44,093 nucleotides of DNA, from contig JACRGR010000008.1 of NCBI GenBank assembly GCA_016212275.1, positions 1-44,093 on the forward strand, written 5' to 3'. The translations under genes were made by a program, and so were the position numbers. The DNA comes from Nitrospinota bacterium. Its GTDB lineage: Bacteria; Nitrospinota_A; UBA7883; JACRGQ01. The notes below the pieces were generated by a model that worked only from the letters and a program-made list of their open reading frames with translations, had not been told where the DNA came from and did no database searches. Shown here in pieces: positions 17,867 to 26,410 of this stretch (position 1 is the stretch's first letter; each line of letters opens with the position of its first letter).

Positions 17867-18967
17867 TCAGGTCTTGTACTGCGAAACATTCAGCAGTATC
17901 CCCACGCTAATAAGCCACATCACCAGCGCCGATCCGCCCAGCGAAATAAACGGCAACGGCAACCCTTTCGTCGGCAATAGCCCCGTGGCCACGCCGAAGT
18001 TCACCACCGCCTGCATGCCGATGCTGGCCGTGATGCCGGTGGCCAAGTACATGCCGAACGGGTCCGGCGCTTTCATCGCGGCCCGGAACCCCAGATAAAC
18101 GAAAATGATGAAGAGCAGGACGATGAGCGCGCACCCCAAAAAGCCGAATTCCTCGCCGATGATCGAGAAGATGAAATCGGTGTGCGCGTCCGGCAGGAAA
18201 AAGTTTTTTTGTTTCCCCTGCCCCAGCCCCGCGCCGAAAATGTGGCCGTTCCCCAACGCCACATAGGACTGGATTATCTGGAACCCGGTGTCGGAGGGAT
18301 CGGCCCACGGGTCGAGGAACGAGAGGATGCGCCGCCTGCGGTAATCCACGTTGAGCACCGCGATGTACAAAAACGGCAGGAGCATCAGGAACGTGCCGAG
18401 GATATAGCGGAACCGAATGCCGGAAACGAAGAACAACGTGAAGACCACCAGCGAGGCGATAAGCGACGTGCCCATGTCCGGCTGGAGGAGGATGAGCACA
18501 AAGCAGATGCCCAGCGCGATGGCGTTCGGCATATAGCCGGTCACAAAATCCTTCAGCCGCCCCGCGCTCTCTTTCTTCACGAGGAAGTGCGAGAACGCGA
18601 TGATGAGCGCCAGCTTGGCGAACTCCGACGGCTGGAACGTGAACCCGCCCACGGCGATCCACCGCCGCGCGCCGGACACTTCCTTGCCGATGCCGGGGAT
18701 GAGCACCATGAACAGGAGTATGAGCGATAGAAGGTACAGGTACGGCGCCAAGTCCGCCAGCTTGCGGTAATTGATGCGCATGGCCACCGCCATCCCCGCG
18801 AACCCGATGAGCGCCCAGATCATCTGCCGCTTGAGGAAGTAGGCCGGATCGCCGTAGCGGGTGCCAGCCACCGTGCCGCTGGCGGAGAAGATCATCACCA
18901 TTCCCACCAGCACCAGCGCGACGGCGCAAAACAGTATCCGCCAATCCGGCTCAAGCTTTTTGGGCAT
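17867..18967 (-). CDS. ftsW: Septal peptidoglycan polymerase FtsW (SEDS family)
   Basis: FtsW is a multi-pass SEDS glycosyltransferase that polymerises lipid II at the septum together with the class B PBP FtsI. The 366 residues contain about ten hydrophobic helices. Conserved SEDS blocks are ARRWIAVGGFTFQPSEFAKLA, LQPDMGTSLI, GFQIIQSYVALGNGHIFGAGLG and FLPDAHTDFIFSIIGEEFGF, with the extracellular loop after helix 7 holding the expected Asp. The ATG overlaps the murD end by 17 bases. The C-terminus is short, without a long cytoplasmic tail. Confidence 0.97.
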   Translation of the reverse strand: MPKKLEPDWRILFCAVALVLVGMVMIFSASGTVAGTRYGDPAYFLKRQMIWALIGFAGMAVAMRINYRKLADLAPYLYLLSLILLFMVLIPGIGKEVSGARRWIAVGGFTFQPSEFAKLALIIAFSHFLVKKESAGRLKDFVTGYMPNAIALGICFVLILLQPDMGTSLIASLVVFTLFFVSGIRFRYILGTFLMLLPFLYIAVLNVDYRRRRILSFLDPWADPSDTGFQIIQSYVALGNGHIFGAGLGQGKQKNFFLPDAHTDFIFSIIGEEFGFLGCALIVLLFIIFVYLGFRAAMKAPDPFGMYLATGITASIGMQAVVNFGVATGLLPTKGLPLPFISLGGSALVMWLISVGILLNVSQYKT

Positions 18968-20330
18968 TGGCGCCTCCGTTCGCGGACAGGTTTTTCACGG
19001 CCTGGCGGAATTTATCGCCGCGGTCGAGGTAATCGCGGAACATATCGAAACTGGCGCACGCGGGGGAAAGCAGTACCGTATCCCCCCGGCAGGCGCGCGC
19101 GGCGGCTATGCGGACCGACTCTTCCATGCTGGCGGCGCGCACCACGTCGGCATACCCCGCAAGCGCGGCGCCTATCTTGTCCGCCGCCTCGCCGATGAGT
19201 ATGACGGACGCCTTTTTGCGTTTCACGAGATCGGCCAGCGGAGCGTAATCGCTTCCTTTGTCCAGCCCGCCCAGTATCACGACCACATGCCCGTCCATGC
19301 CGTCCAGCGCCTTGAGCGTGGAACCCACGTTCGTCCCTTTGGAATCGTTGACGTATTTCACACCCGCCGTTTCCGCCACCAGTTCCAAGCGGTGCGGCAA
19401 CGCCTCGAACCGGAACAGCGCGCGGGTGATGGCGGCCACGTCGGCCCCGGCGGAAAAAGCGATGGCGCAGGCGGCCAGGGCGTTCTCCAGGTTCGCCCTG
19501 CCCACGATCTTCAGGTCCTTGGCATCCCCCACCGACCACGACTCGGAGTTGTGGACAATGACTATGCGCCCGTTATTGGCGAACACCCCTTCTTTCAACA
19601 CCCGTTGGGCCGAAAACGGGAACACCCGGCATGGCGCCCTTTCCACAAGCTTGGCGGCCTCTTCGTCGTCCAGATTCAGCACGCATACATCGTTGCCGCG
19701 TTGCAGGTCGAAGACGCGGCATTTGAGTCGAATGTACTCTTCCATCGTGCCGTGGCGGTCCAGGTGGTCCTGCGTGATGTTCAGGATGGCCGACACGCGC
19801 GGCTTGAACTCCGTTACCCCCTCAAGCTGAAAGGAACTGATCTCCGCGACCACCCGCACGTCCCGCTCGAACACCGCATCCTCGCCTATCACCGCGTTGC
19901 CGATGTTTCCGCAGACCACGCTCTCGAGTTTCGATTCGTTCATCATCGCCCCCACCAGCGCGGTGGTGGTGCTTTTTCCGTTCGTGCCGGTGATGGCCAC
20001 CCAGTCGCGTTTCGCCAGCCGGAAGGCAAGCTCTATCTCGCTTATCACTTCCGCGCCGGACGCGCGCATGGCGGCAAGCAGGGGGCTTTCCCACGGCACG
20101 CCGGGGGAAGTGACCACCAGATCGAACTCTTCATTTATCACCCGCTCGTGGCTCCCTATCTCGCGCGATACCACCACCGGAAGTTTCGCCAGATCGTCCT
20201 TCAGTTTTTCCGCCGGGTTGCGGTCCGTCACCGTCACCGCCGCCCCCAGGCGCATAAGGCGTAACGCGGCGGGCACACCGGTCCTGCCCAGCCCCACGAC
20301 CAACGCCTTTTTCCCTTTCAGTTCCACCAT
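18951..20330 (-). CDS. murD: UDP-MurNAc-L-alanine:D-glutamate ligase MurD
   Basis: MurD adds D-Glu to UDP-MurNAc-L-Ala. The 459-residue protein starts with the Rossmann-like GKKALVVGLGRTGVPAALRL, then the ATP loop AITGTNGKSTTTALV near residue 112, GNIGNAV, EISSFQLEGV, LNITQDHLDRHGTMEEY and the C-terminal VNDSKGTN...AVILGG-type block (VVVILGGLDKGSDY). ATG 20330 is the true start, because MVELKGKKALVVG matches the family; the frame stays open far upstream through mraY but without homology. Its ATG shares one base with the mraY TGA. Confidence 0.97.
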   Translation of the reverse strand: MVELKGKKALVVGLGRTGVPAALRLMRLGAAVTVTDRNPAEKLKDDLAKLPVVVSREIGSHERVINEEFDLVVTSPGVPWESPLLAAMRASGAEVISEIELAFRLAKRDWVAITGTNGKSTTTALVGAMMNESKLESVVCGNIGNAVIGEDAVFERDVRVVAEISSFQLEGVTEFKPRVSAILNITQDHLDRHGTMEEYIRLKCRVFDLQRGNDVCVLNLDDEEAAKLVERAPCRVFPFSAQRVLKEGVFANNGRIVIVHNSESWSVGDAKDLKIVGRANLENALAACAIAFSAGADVAAITRALFRFEALPHRLELVAETAGVKYVNDSKGTNVGSTLKALDGMDGHVVVILGGLDKGSDYAPLADLVKRKKASVILIGEAADKIGAALAGYADVVRAASMEESVRIAAARACRGDTVLLSPACASFDMFRDYLDRGDKFRQAVKNLSANGGANAQKA

Positions 20331-21409
20331 CACCTCAGCTTCAGCGTGCTCAGGCTCAACAGAGCCAGCAGAACGGAAACGATCCAAAACCGGATGGTCA
20401 CCTTCGGCTCCGGCCATCCCAGCTTTTCGAAGTGGTGGTGGATAGGCGCCATCAAAAACACCCGCTTGCGCGTCATTTTGAAATACGAGACCTGGATGAT
20501 GACCGACAGCGCCTCCACCACGAAGATGCCGCCGATGAGCAGGAGGATTATTTCGTGCTTGGTGAGGATGGCCACCACGCCCAGAAGCGCGCCCAACGGC
20601 ACCGAGCCGGTGTTGCCCATGAACATCTGCGCGGGATAGGCGTTGTACCACAAAAAGCCGAGCGACGCCCCCGCCACCGCGCCGCACAGCACCGTCACCT
20701 CGCCCACGCCCTTGATGAAGGGTATTTGGAGGTACGAGGAAAACGCCGCGTGGCCGCTGACGTAACTGATGAACGTATATGCGGCGAACGCCACGATGAT
20801 CGGGCCGATGGCCAGCCCGTCCAACCCGTCCGTCAGATTCACCGCGTTGGACGCGCCCACGATAACGAGCGCGGCGAACACAAAATAGAGCCAGCCGAGG
20901 TCGGGCTGGAAATTTTTGAAGAACGGGATGTACAGCCGGGTGAGCGAACCATCCAGCCCCTCTTCCGCGGCGATAAGACCCAACACCGGCACGCAAGCGG
21001 CCAGCATCAAAAGCATCTTTGACTTCGCCTTCATGCCTTTGCCGTCTTTCAGTTTGGTGGCGTCGTCCGCCAGGCCGATGGCCCCGAAAAGGATCACGCA
21101 CAGCACCGCGGCCATCACCGAATAGCTGGAAATATCCGCCCACAATATGGCGGGCAGAACGAACGAGAAAACGATAAGCAGGCCGCCCATCGTGGGCGTG
21201 CCGGCCTTCGGGCGGTGGTGCTCCGGCACGTCCGGGCGGATGCGCTCGCCGAAACTCTTGCGGACGAGGAACGCGATGAACGACGGCCCGAACAGGAACG
21301 ACAGCAACAACGCGGTGATGACGGCGTAGGTGGCGCGAAACGTGATGTACTTGAAGACGTTGAGAAAGTGGTACTGCTCGTGCCACGGATACAGCAGGTG
21401 GTAGATCAC
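20330..21409 (-). CDS. mraY: Phospho-MurNAc-pentapeptide translocase MraY, Asn at a catalytic Asp site
   Basis: MraY links phospho-MurNAc-pentapeptide to undecaprenyl phosphate to form lipid I. The 359-residue membrane protein has DVPEHHRPKAGTPTMGG, the Asp pair in GLADDATKLKDGKG, NLTDGLDGLAIGP and MAPIHHHFEKLGWPEPKV, in the right order and at the right length. One residue differs from the studied enzymes: the motif usually written MGD(V/T)GSLALG reads MGNTGSVPLG here. Asn266 (codon AAC, plus-strand 20612-20614) replaces the third catalytic Asp (D267 in E. coli, D265 in Aquifex). GTG 21409 is the start and overlaps the murE TGA; it gives the family N-terminus. It follows murE directly, with no murF between. 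Confidence 0.96.
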   Translation of the reverse strand: MIYHLLYPWHEQYHFLNVFKYITFRATYAVITALLLSFLFGPSFIAFLVRKSFGERIRPDVPEHHRPKAGTPTMGGLLIVFSFVLPAILWADISSYSVMAAVLCVILFGAIGLADDATKLKDGKGMKAKSKMLLMLAACVPVLGLIAAEEGLDGSLTRLYIPFFKNFQPDLGWLYFVFAALVIVGASNAVNLTDGLDGLAIGPIIVAFAAYTFISYVSGHAAFSSYLQIPFIKGVGEVTVLCGAVAGASLGFLWYNAYPAQMFMGNTGSVPLGALLGVVAILTKHEIILLLIGGIFVVEALSVIIQVSYFKMTRKRVFLMAPIHHHFEKLGWPEPKVTIRFWIVSVLLALLSLSTLKLR

Positions 21410-22866
21410 CGTTTCATCTCCCGCAAAATTCCGGCGGCCACCTTTCGGTCGTCGAACGGATGTTTCGTTTTGCCGATTATCTGGTAGTCCTCGTGCCCTT
21501 TGCCCGCTATCAAAACGGTGTCGCCCGGCTTCGCCATTTCCAGCGCGCGGCGGATCGCGTCCGCCCGGAGCGTTACCGCTTCCACGCGGTTGCGGTCCTT
21601 CGCTGGAATGCCGCCGAGGACCGCCGCGATGATCTTTTCCGGGTCTTCCGTGCGGGGGTTGTCGGAGGTGACGATAACGTAGTCCGCCATGTCCGCGGCC
21701 ACCCTTCCCATCAGGGGCCGCTTGCCGGGGTCGCGGTCGCCGCCACACCCGAAAACGCATATCAGGCGGTTTTGGGTGATGCCGCTTGCCGTTCTCAGCA
21801 CGTTGGCGAGGGCGTTATCCGTATGTGCGTAATCCACCACCACCCCGAAGTCCTGCCCCCCGTCCACTTTTTCAAAACGCCCCGGCACCGCCGCGAGCGA
21901 GGAAAGCGATTGAACGATCCGCTCCGCCGAAAACCCTTCGCCCACACCGGCGGAAAACGCCGCCATCGCATTTTGTATGTTGTGGATACCGGGCAACGGA
22001 ATATTCAATTCCACCTCGCCCAACGGCGTCGCCAACAGCATGTGGCCGCCGTTTATGTCGGTGGAGGATCGCACGAGGCGGATGTCGGCTTTCGGCGACG
22101 CGCCGAACGACAGTAGCCGTCCTTTTACGCCTTTCGCTATCCAGCGCCCCCCCGCCGGGTCGTCGCGGTTTATGACCGCGTACTGAAGGCCGAAGTCCGT
22201 GAAGAGCTTTTGCTTGGCGGTTTCGTATTCTTCCATCGTGTGGTGGAAATCGAGGTGGTCCTGCGTGAGATTCGTGAACACCGCCCCCTTGAATGACGTC
22301 CCATCCAGTCTGCCGAGCGCCAACCCGTGGGAACTGACCTCCATCACACACCGGGGATTTTGCGCGTCGGCGGCGCGGGCGAACATCCTTTGCAGGTCCA
22401 CCGATTCCGGCGTGGTATTCGGCGCGGGGATGGACACGTCCGGGAACTCATAATCTATGGTGCCGAACCGCGAGCAGAGGAACCCGGCGTCGTTGAGCAC
22501 CCGCTGAAGCATGAACGATGTGGTGGTTTTGCCGTTGGTGCCGGTGATGCCGATAACGCCGAGCTTTTGCGACGGGTGGCCGAAGAAGCGGTCCGCCAGG
22601 CGCGCCAGTTCCTTGCGCGAATCGGCAACGCGGACGACCGGCACGCCAATGCCCTCCACCGGGGCGTTCCCTTCCACCACCACGATGGAAGCGCCCATCT
22701 TCACCGCTTCATTGATGAACAGATGACCATCGGTGGCAAACCCCTTCACCGCCACGAAGCAAGCGCCGGGGATCACCTTCCGGCTGTCCCCCTCCACCGC
22801 CGTAACACCTATCTCCGTTTCCAGTCCGGATGAGCCGTTGAACAACAGTGAACTCTTCACGATCAC
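21406..22866 (-). CDS. murE: UDP-MurNAc-tripeptide synthetase MurE, meso-DAP type
   Basis: MurE adds the third stem amino acid. The 486-residue protein has the MurE N-domain (GDSRKVIPGACFVAVKG), the ATP loop GITGTNGKTTTSFML near residue 110, the substrate block FTNLTQDHLDFHHTMEEY, the C-domain entry PGRFEKVD and VVVDYAHTDNALANVL, and DNPRTEDP near residue 401. DNPR selects meso-diaminopimelate over L-Lys. The length fits MurE alone, so it is not a MurE-MurF fusion. The start is GTG 22866, overlapping the ftsI TGA in a GTGA junction. The stop overlaps the mraY GTG. Confidence 0.97.
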   Translation of the reverse strand: MIVKSSLLFNGSSGLETEIGVTAVEGDSRKVIPGACFVAVKGFATDGHLFINEAVKMGASIVVVEGNAPVEGIGVPVVRVADSRKELARLADRFFGHPSQKLGVIGITGTNGKTTTSFMLQRVLNDAGFLCSRFGTIDYEFPDVSIPAPNTTPESVDLQRMFARAADAQNPRCVMEVSSHGLALGRLDGTSFKGAVFTNLTQDHLDFHHTMEEYETAKQKLFTDFGLQYAVINRDDPAGGRWIAKGVKGRLLSFGASPKADIRLVRSSTDINGGHMLLATPLGEVELNIPLPGIHNIQNAMAAFSAGVGEGFSAERIVQSLSSLAAVPGRFEKVDGGQDFGVVVDYAHTDNALANVLRTASGITQNRLICVFGCGGDRDPGKRPLMGRVAADMADYVIVTSDNPRTEDPEKIIAAVLGGIPAKDRNRVEAVTLRADAIRRALEMAKPGDTVLIAGKGHEDYQIIGKTKHPFDDRKVAAGILREMKR

Positions 22867-24692
22867 AGCACGCCCCCCGGTTTTTCCGCGGAAGCCGAAA
22901 CGCCATCCGGCTTCGCGGGAGCGCCCACCGCGCGGCGCACCGCTTTCCAGTCCACCTCATACCGGCGCTGGCCCTCGGCGGGCATGCCGTAGTACCGCGC
23001 GATACCCGCGATGATCTCCTTCGCGGCGGGCGCGGCTACCTCGCCGCCCCATCCCGACCCCACGGGTTCGTCCACCATCACCAGCACCGAGAACCGGGGC
23101 TGTTGCGCGGGGAACAACGCGGCGAACGACGACATCACCTTGTCCGCCGCATACGCGCCGCGGTCGGAGTAATATTTCTGCGCGGTGCCTGTTTTTCCGG
23201 CCACCTGGAATCCCGGCACCTCGGCCAGCTTGCCGGTGCCGTTGGTCACGGCGAACCGCATCATGCCCACCACTTTTTCAGCGGTATCGCGCGAGACGAT
23301 CCTCCGCGGCTCCGGTGACTCGTATTCCATGACCACCTTCCCGTCCTTGAGCACCTGCTTGAGCAGGTGCGGCCGCACCGCCATCCCGCCATTGCCCAAC
23401 ACCGAAAGCGCGGTGGCCAATTGCATGGGGGTTACGTTTATCTCCTGCCCGAACGAAATGGACGGCAACGAAAGCGCCGACCAGCTGTGGTAATCGCGCA
23501 GGCTCCCGTTCACTTCGCCCGGCAGGTCTATGCCGGTGCGCTTGCCGAATCCGAAGCGGCGCATGTAGTCGTACAAGCGCCGTTCGCCCAGCTTCTGCGC
23601 CACTTTTATCATGCCGATGTTCGACGAGTGGGCGATAACCTCCTTGAGCGGCATAACGCCGTACTTGTGCCCCTGCGCCTCGCGGATCACCTTGTCGTAC
23701 AGGGTGTACTGGCCGTTCTCGCAATCGAACATTTCCTCCGGCGTGGTCAATCCCTCCTCGATGGCCGCCGCCGCCACGAACACCTTGAACGTGGAACCCG
23801 GCTCGAAGTTCTGGGTTACGGACATCGGGCGGTGCATCGCCATCGGATAGGCAAGGTAGTCGTTGGAATCCATTTCCGGCAATTCCGCCGCCGCCAGCAC
23901 ATCCCCTTTATGCACATCCATCACGATGGCGATGGCGGCCTTTGGCTGGTAGCGGGCCACCACGTTTCTCAGAGCCTTCTCGGCGAGGAATTGCATGTTC
24001 GAGTCCAGGGTCGCCACAAGCTCGAAATTGCTCTCCGGCGCTTTTTCCCCGTTGTAGCCATATATTTTTCCCATCGCGTCCTTTTGCGCGATGATCGTCA
24101 CCTGTTCGCCCGCAAGCGTGCGGTCATACAGATACTCAAGGCCGGCGAGGCCGTTGTTATCCAGCCCGCAATAGCCCACCAACCGCGCCGCCAACCCCTT
24201 TTGCGGGTAGAACCGGCGATCCTCCCCCACGAACGACACGCCGCGGAAATGGCGCGACTTCACCGCGAGGAACTGTTCCTCCGTCACCTTGCGCTTGATC
24301 CAGGCGAAATGCCCCTTCTTCTCCAGCTTGGCCCGCACGGCCTCCGGGTCCAACCCCAAGTCGTGCGCCAGCAGGATGGCGGTGGTGCTCCTGTTGTCCA
24401 CCATCGAAGGGGACGCGAACACCGATTTCATCGGGACGGTGAGGGCCAGGGGCACCTGGTTGCGGTCTAAAATCCTGCCGCGCGTGGCGGAGAAATTGAT
24501 CCGCTGGGAATACTGGTTGCGGGAATATTCCGTGTACCGCTTGTAATCCACCAGTTGCACATAGAACAGCCTCCCCAGCACCGCCACGAACCCGAAGAAC
24601 ACTAAAAGCGTGGTAATGAGGAGCCGGAGTTTTTTGTATTTGGCGGTGCGTGGCGTTGCCGCCTCGCCGTTGAGATCCCGCATATCCGTCAT
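22863..24692 (-). CDS. ftsI: Septal transpeptidase FtsI (class B PBP3)
   Basis: FtsI cross-links septal peptidoglycan in complex with FtsW. The 609-residue protein has a short cytoplasmic tail, one membrane anchor (about residues 27-50), a pedestal domain (RGRILDRNQVPLAL) and a C-terminal transpeptidase domain. Its three active-site motifs are intact: SxxK at Ser300-Lys303 (EPGSTFKVF), SxN at 356-358 (HSSNIGM) and KTG from Lys500 (GKTGTAQK). No PASTA domain is present, which is the Gram-negative pattern. The ATG forms an ATGA overlap with ftsL; Met4 (MRDLNGE) is an alternative start. Confidence 0.97.
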   Translation of the reverse strand: MTDMRDLNGEAATPRTAKYKKLRLLITTLLVFFGFVAVLGRLFYVQLVDYKRYTEYSRNQYSQRINFSATRGRILDRNQVPLALTVPMKSVFASPSMVDNRSTTAILLAHDLGLDPEAVRAKLEKKGHFAWIKRKVTEEQFLAVKSRHFRGVSFVGEDRRFYPQKGLAARLVGYCGLDNNGLAGLEYLYDRTLAGEQVTIIAQKDAMGKIYGYNGEKAPESNFELVATLDSNMQFLAEKALRNVVARYQPKAAIAIVMDVHKGDVLAAAELPEMDSNDYLAYPMAMHRPMSVTQNFEPGSTFKVFVAAAAIEEGLTTPEEMFDCENGQYTLYDKVIREAQGHKYGVMPLKEVIAHSSNIGMIKVAQKLGERRLYDYMRRFGFGKRTGIDLPGEVNGSLRDYHSWSALSLPSISFGQEINVTPMQLATALSVLGNGGMAVRPHLLKQVLKDGKVVMEYESPEPRRIVSRDTAEKVVGMMRFAVTNGTGKLAEVPGFQVAGKTGTAQKYYSDRGAYAADKVMSSFAALFPAQQPRFSVLVMVDEPVGSGWGGEVAAPAAKEIIAGIARYYGMPAEGQRRYEVDWKAVRRAVGAPAKPDGVSASAEKPGGVL

Positions 24693-25009
24693 CGCTTGCT
24701 CACAAAAACGACCTGCGGGGCCGACGGCACGCCAAAGCCGCCGTTGATCGCGCGCGCCTCCATTTCGCCCGGCGCCATCATCATTTCAAGCTGGAGCCGC
24801 AGACGGCTCTGTTCCGCCATCAGCTTGCGCTCCTCGGCCTTCACCTGTTGCTCGTGGTACACCAGATGCACCATCTGGACGGAGGGGTAGGTATAGACCA
24901 GAAGGGCAATCAGGAAAAAAACCACGCTAAGGACGGAGTAAATGAATTCCTCCCGGTTGATGCGCGCGCGGGCACGGGCGAAAGCATGGTCGTTGACCGG
25001 TAGGCTCAT
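24689..25009 (-). CDS. ftsL: Divisome protein FtsL
   Basis: FtsL is a small bitopic protein that forms a complex with FtsB and FtsQ and activates FtsWI. This 106-residue sequence has a basic N-terminal tail (HAFARARARINREEF), one transmembrane helix (about 24-42, YSVLSVVFFLIALLVYTY) and a periplasmic coiled coil rich in Glu, Gln and Leu (QQVKAEERKLMAEQSRLRLQLEMMM). Sequence conservation in FtsL is low, so the call rests on topology and on its place between rsmH and ftsI. Its ATG overlaps the rsmH TGA by 4 bases. Confidence 0.88.
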   Translation of the reverse strand: MSLPVNDHAFARARARINREEFIYSVLSVVFFLIALLVYTYPSVQMVHLVYHEQQVKAEERKLMAEQSRLRLQLEMMMAPGEMEARAINGGFGVPSAPQVVFVSKR

Positions 25010-25956
25010 GCCGCCTCCTTTTGCACGGCGCGCAGGAACGCGCTCCGCGCGCGGGGGTTGCGCGCGGTCTCTTCATCGGTGGGGCCTACCGGTTTTTTCG
25101 TCACTGGTTTCACGCGGGCCTTTTTTCCGCACACGCACACGGGAAGCCGGGGCGGACACACGCACCCTTTTGCCAAGCGCGCGAAGGTCTGTTTCACGAT
25201 GCGGTCTTCCAGCGAATGGAACGTGATGACCGCGAGCCTGCCACCGGGAACAAGCAAATCCACCGCCGTCAAAAGCGCCTCTTCCAGCCGGTCCAGTTCG
25301 CCGTTGACGGCGATGCGCAACGCCATGAACACCCGCGTGGCGGGGTGGATGCGGAACTTTCCCTTGGGGACGACGGAAGAAACAATATCGGCAAGGCGCA
25401 GGGTGGTGACGATGGCCTCTTTTTCGCGCTCCCGCACTATCCGCCGCGCCACGCGCCCGGCATGGCGTTCTTCGCCGAATGTGCGGAACACCGTTGCCAG
25501 TTCTTCCGCCGACCAGGTATTCACGATGGTGGCGGCGGTAAGTTCCTGGGAGCGGTCCATCCGCATGTCCAGCGGGCCGTCCGCGCGGAAAGAGAAACCG
25601 CGCGCGGGGTCGTCCAGCATGAACGAAGAAACCCCCAGGTCCATGAGGATGCCGTCCGGCATGCGCCCGGCCAGCACGGCCCCTATGTTCTCGAACCGCT
25701 CACAGTGCAATTCTACCCTACCCCCGAAGGCACCAAGCCTTTTACCGCTACGTTCCAGCGCCTGCGCGTCCCTGTCCAGCCCGATCAGCCGCGCGCCTTC
25801 GCCGGCCTTTTCCAGTATCGCCGCCGCATGCCCGGCCCCACCGAGCGTGCAGTCCACATACAGCCCGCCGGGCCGCGGATCCAAAACCCGCAAGACATCG
25901 CCGAGCAATACCGGTTCGTGCCTTATGGCCTCATCATTAGAGGATCCCAAGCTCAT
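25006..25956 (-). CDS. rsmH: 16S rRNA (cytosine1402-N4)-methyltransferase RsmH (MraW)
   Basis: RsmH uses S-adenosylmethionine to methylate the N4 of C1402 in the 16S rRNA decoding centre. The 316-residue sequence begins with RHEPVLLGDVLRVLDPRPGG and the SAM loop VDCTLGGAGHAAAIL, then GILMDLGVSSFMLDDPARGFSF, PLDMRMD, RIHPATRVFMALRIAVNGEL and the C-terminal ITFHSLEDRIVKQTF. All are RsmH signatures. The ATG overlaps the end of mraZ by 20 bases and the stop overlaps ftsL by 4, so it sits in the coupled chain that opens the dcw operon. Confidence 0.97.
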   Translation of the reverse strand: MSLGSSNDEAIRHEPVLLGDVLRVLDPRPGGLYVDCTLGGAGHAAAILEKAGEGARLIGLDRDAQALERSGKRLGAFGGRVELHCERFENIGAVLAGRMPDGILMDLGVSSFMLDDPARGFSFRADGPLDMRMDRSQELTAATIVNTWSAEELATVFRTFGEERHAGRVARRIVREREKEAIVTTLRLADIVSSVVPKGKFRIHPATRVFMALRIAVNGELDRLEEALLTAVDLLVPGGRLAVITFHSLEDRIVKQTFARLAKGCVCPPRLPVCVCGKKARVKPVTKKPVGPTDEETARNPRARSAFLRAVQKEAA

Positions 25957-26362
25957 TCAGGTCGTCCCGAATATCGCGTACACCCCGCTCGGAATCCTTT
26001 TTCCGCCAATCGTCGTGGCTCCATATCTCTATGTGTTCCAACATGCCCACCACGTTCACCGTTTTGTTCAGTTTCTTTTTCGCGCGGAGGTCCTGCGGTA
26101 TAAGCAGTTTCCCCCCTTTGATCGTGCTGGGATAAAACGAGGAAACGATACGGTGGACGCGCTCGCGGTGTTCTTTGCTCCTGCTTTGCTCATGGAGCCT
26201 CTTGCCCATCTCTTCAAACGACGCGGGCGGAAACGCCGCGATGCACTGACCCCAATCAGCGACCATGACCGTCTCGTTATCTCCCACCTGCTTTGCGAGA
26301 ACGGAGGGGATATGCACCCTTCCCTTCTCGTCAATCGAAGCCGGATAACTACCAAACAACAT
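25937..26362 (-). CDS. mraZ: Transcriptional regulator MraZ
   Basis: MraZ is a ring-forming AbrB-fold DNA-binding protein that usually represses its own dcw operon. The 141 residues hold two swapped-hairpin domains. The first has the conserved DxxxR in SIDEKGRVHIPS. In the second the matching segment reads STIKGGKLLIPQDLR, so Asp and Arg of the second DxxxR are replaced by Ile and Lys. The ATG at 26362 is preceded by phased operator boxes rather than by a Shine-Dalgarno sequence. It is first in the dcw gene order, and its end overlaps rsmH. Confidence 0.96.
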   Translation of the reverse strand: MLFGSYPASIDEKGRVHIPSVLAKQVGDNETVMVADWGQCIAAFPPASFEEMGKRLHEQSRSKEHRERVHRIVSSFYPSTIKGGKLLIPQDLRAKKKLNKTVNVVGMLEHIEIWSHDDWRKKDSERGVRDIRDDLNELGIL

Positions 26363-26365
26363 TTA

Positions 26366-26410
26366 CACTTTCACCCACTTTATGTCACTTCGGTACACAT
26401 ATTCGCACAT
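26366..26410 (-). promoter_or_regulatory. MraZ operator: five pentamer boxes in exact 10-bp phase
   Basis: On the plus strand CACTT occurs at 26366, 26376 and 26386 and CACAT at 26396 and 26406, each exactly 10 bases apart. Read with the gene they are three AAGTG and two ATGTG boxes. MraZ is known to bind short G-rich or AAGTG-like direct repeats with 10-bp period, so this is very likely its operator. The box nearest the gene ends 3 bases before the ATG, leaving no room for a normal ribosome site; the farthest two overlap the predicted -10. Confidence 0.88.

Noticed and set aside
20331..21386. Long open extension upstream of murD in the same frame
   Set aside because: It lies over mraY in another frame, has low-complexity Arg/His content and no homology. 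The murD start at 20330 matches the family.
21406..22866. MurE-MurF fusion as an explanation for missing murF
   Set aside because: The protein is 486 residues, with one ATP loop and one C-terminal ligase domain.
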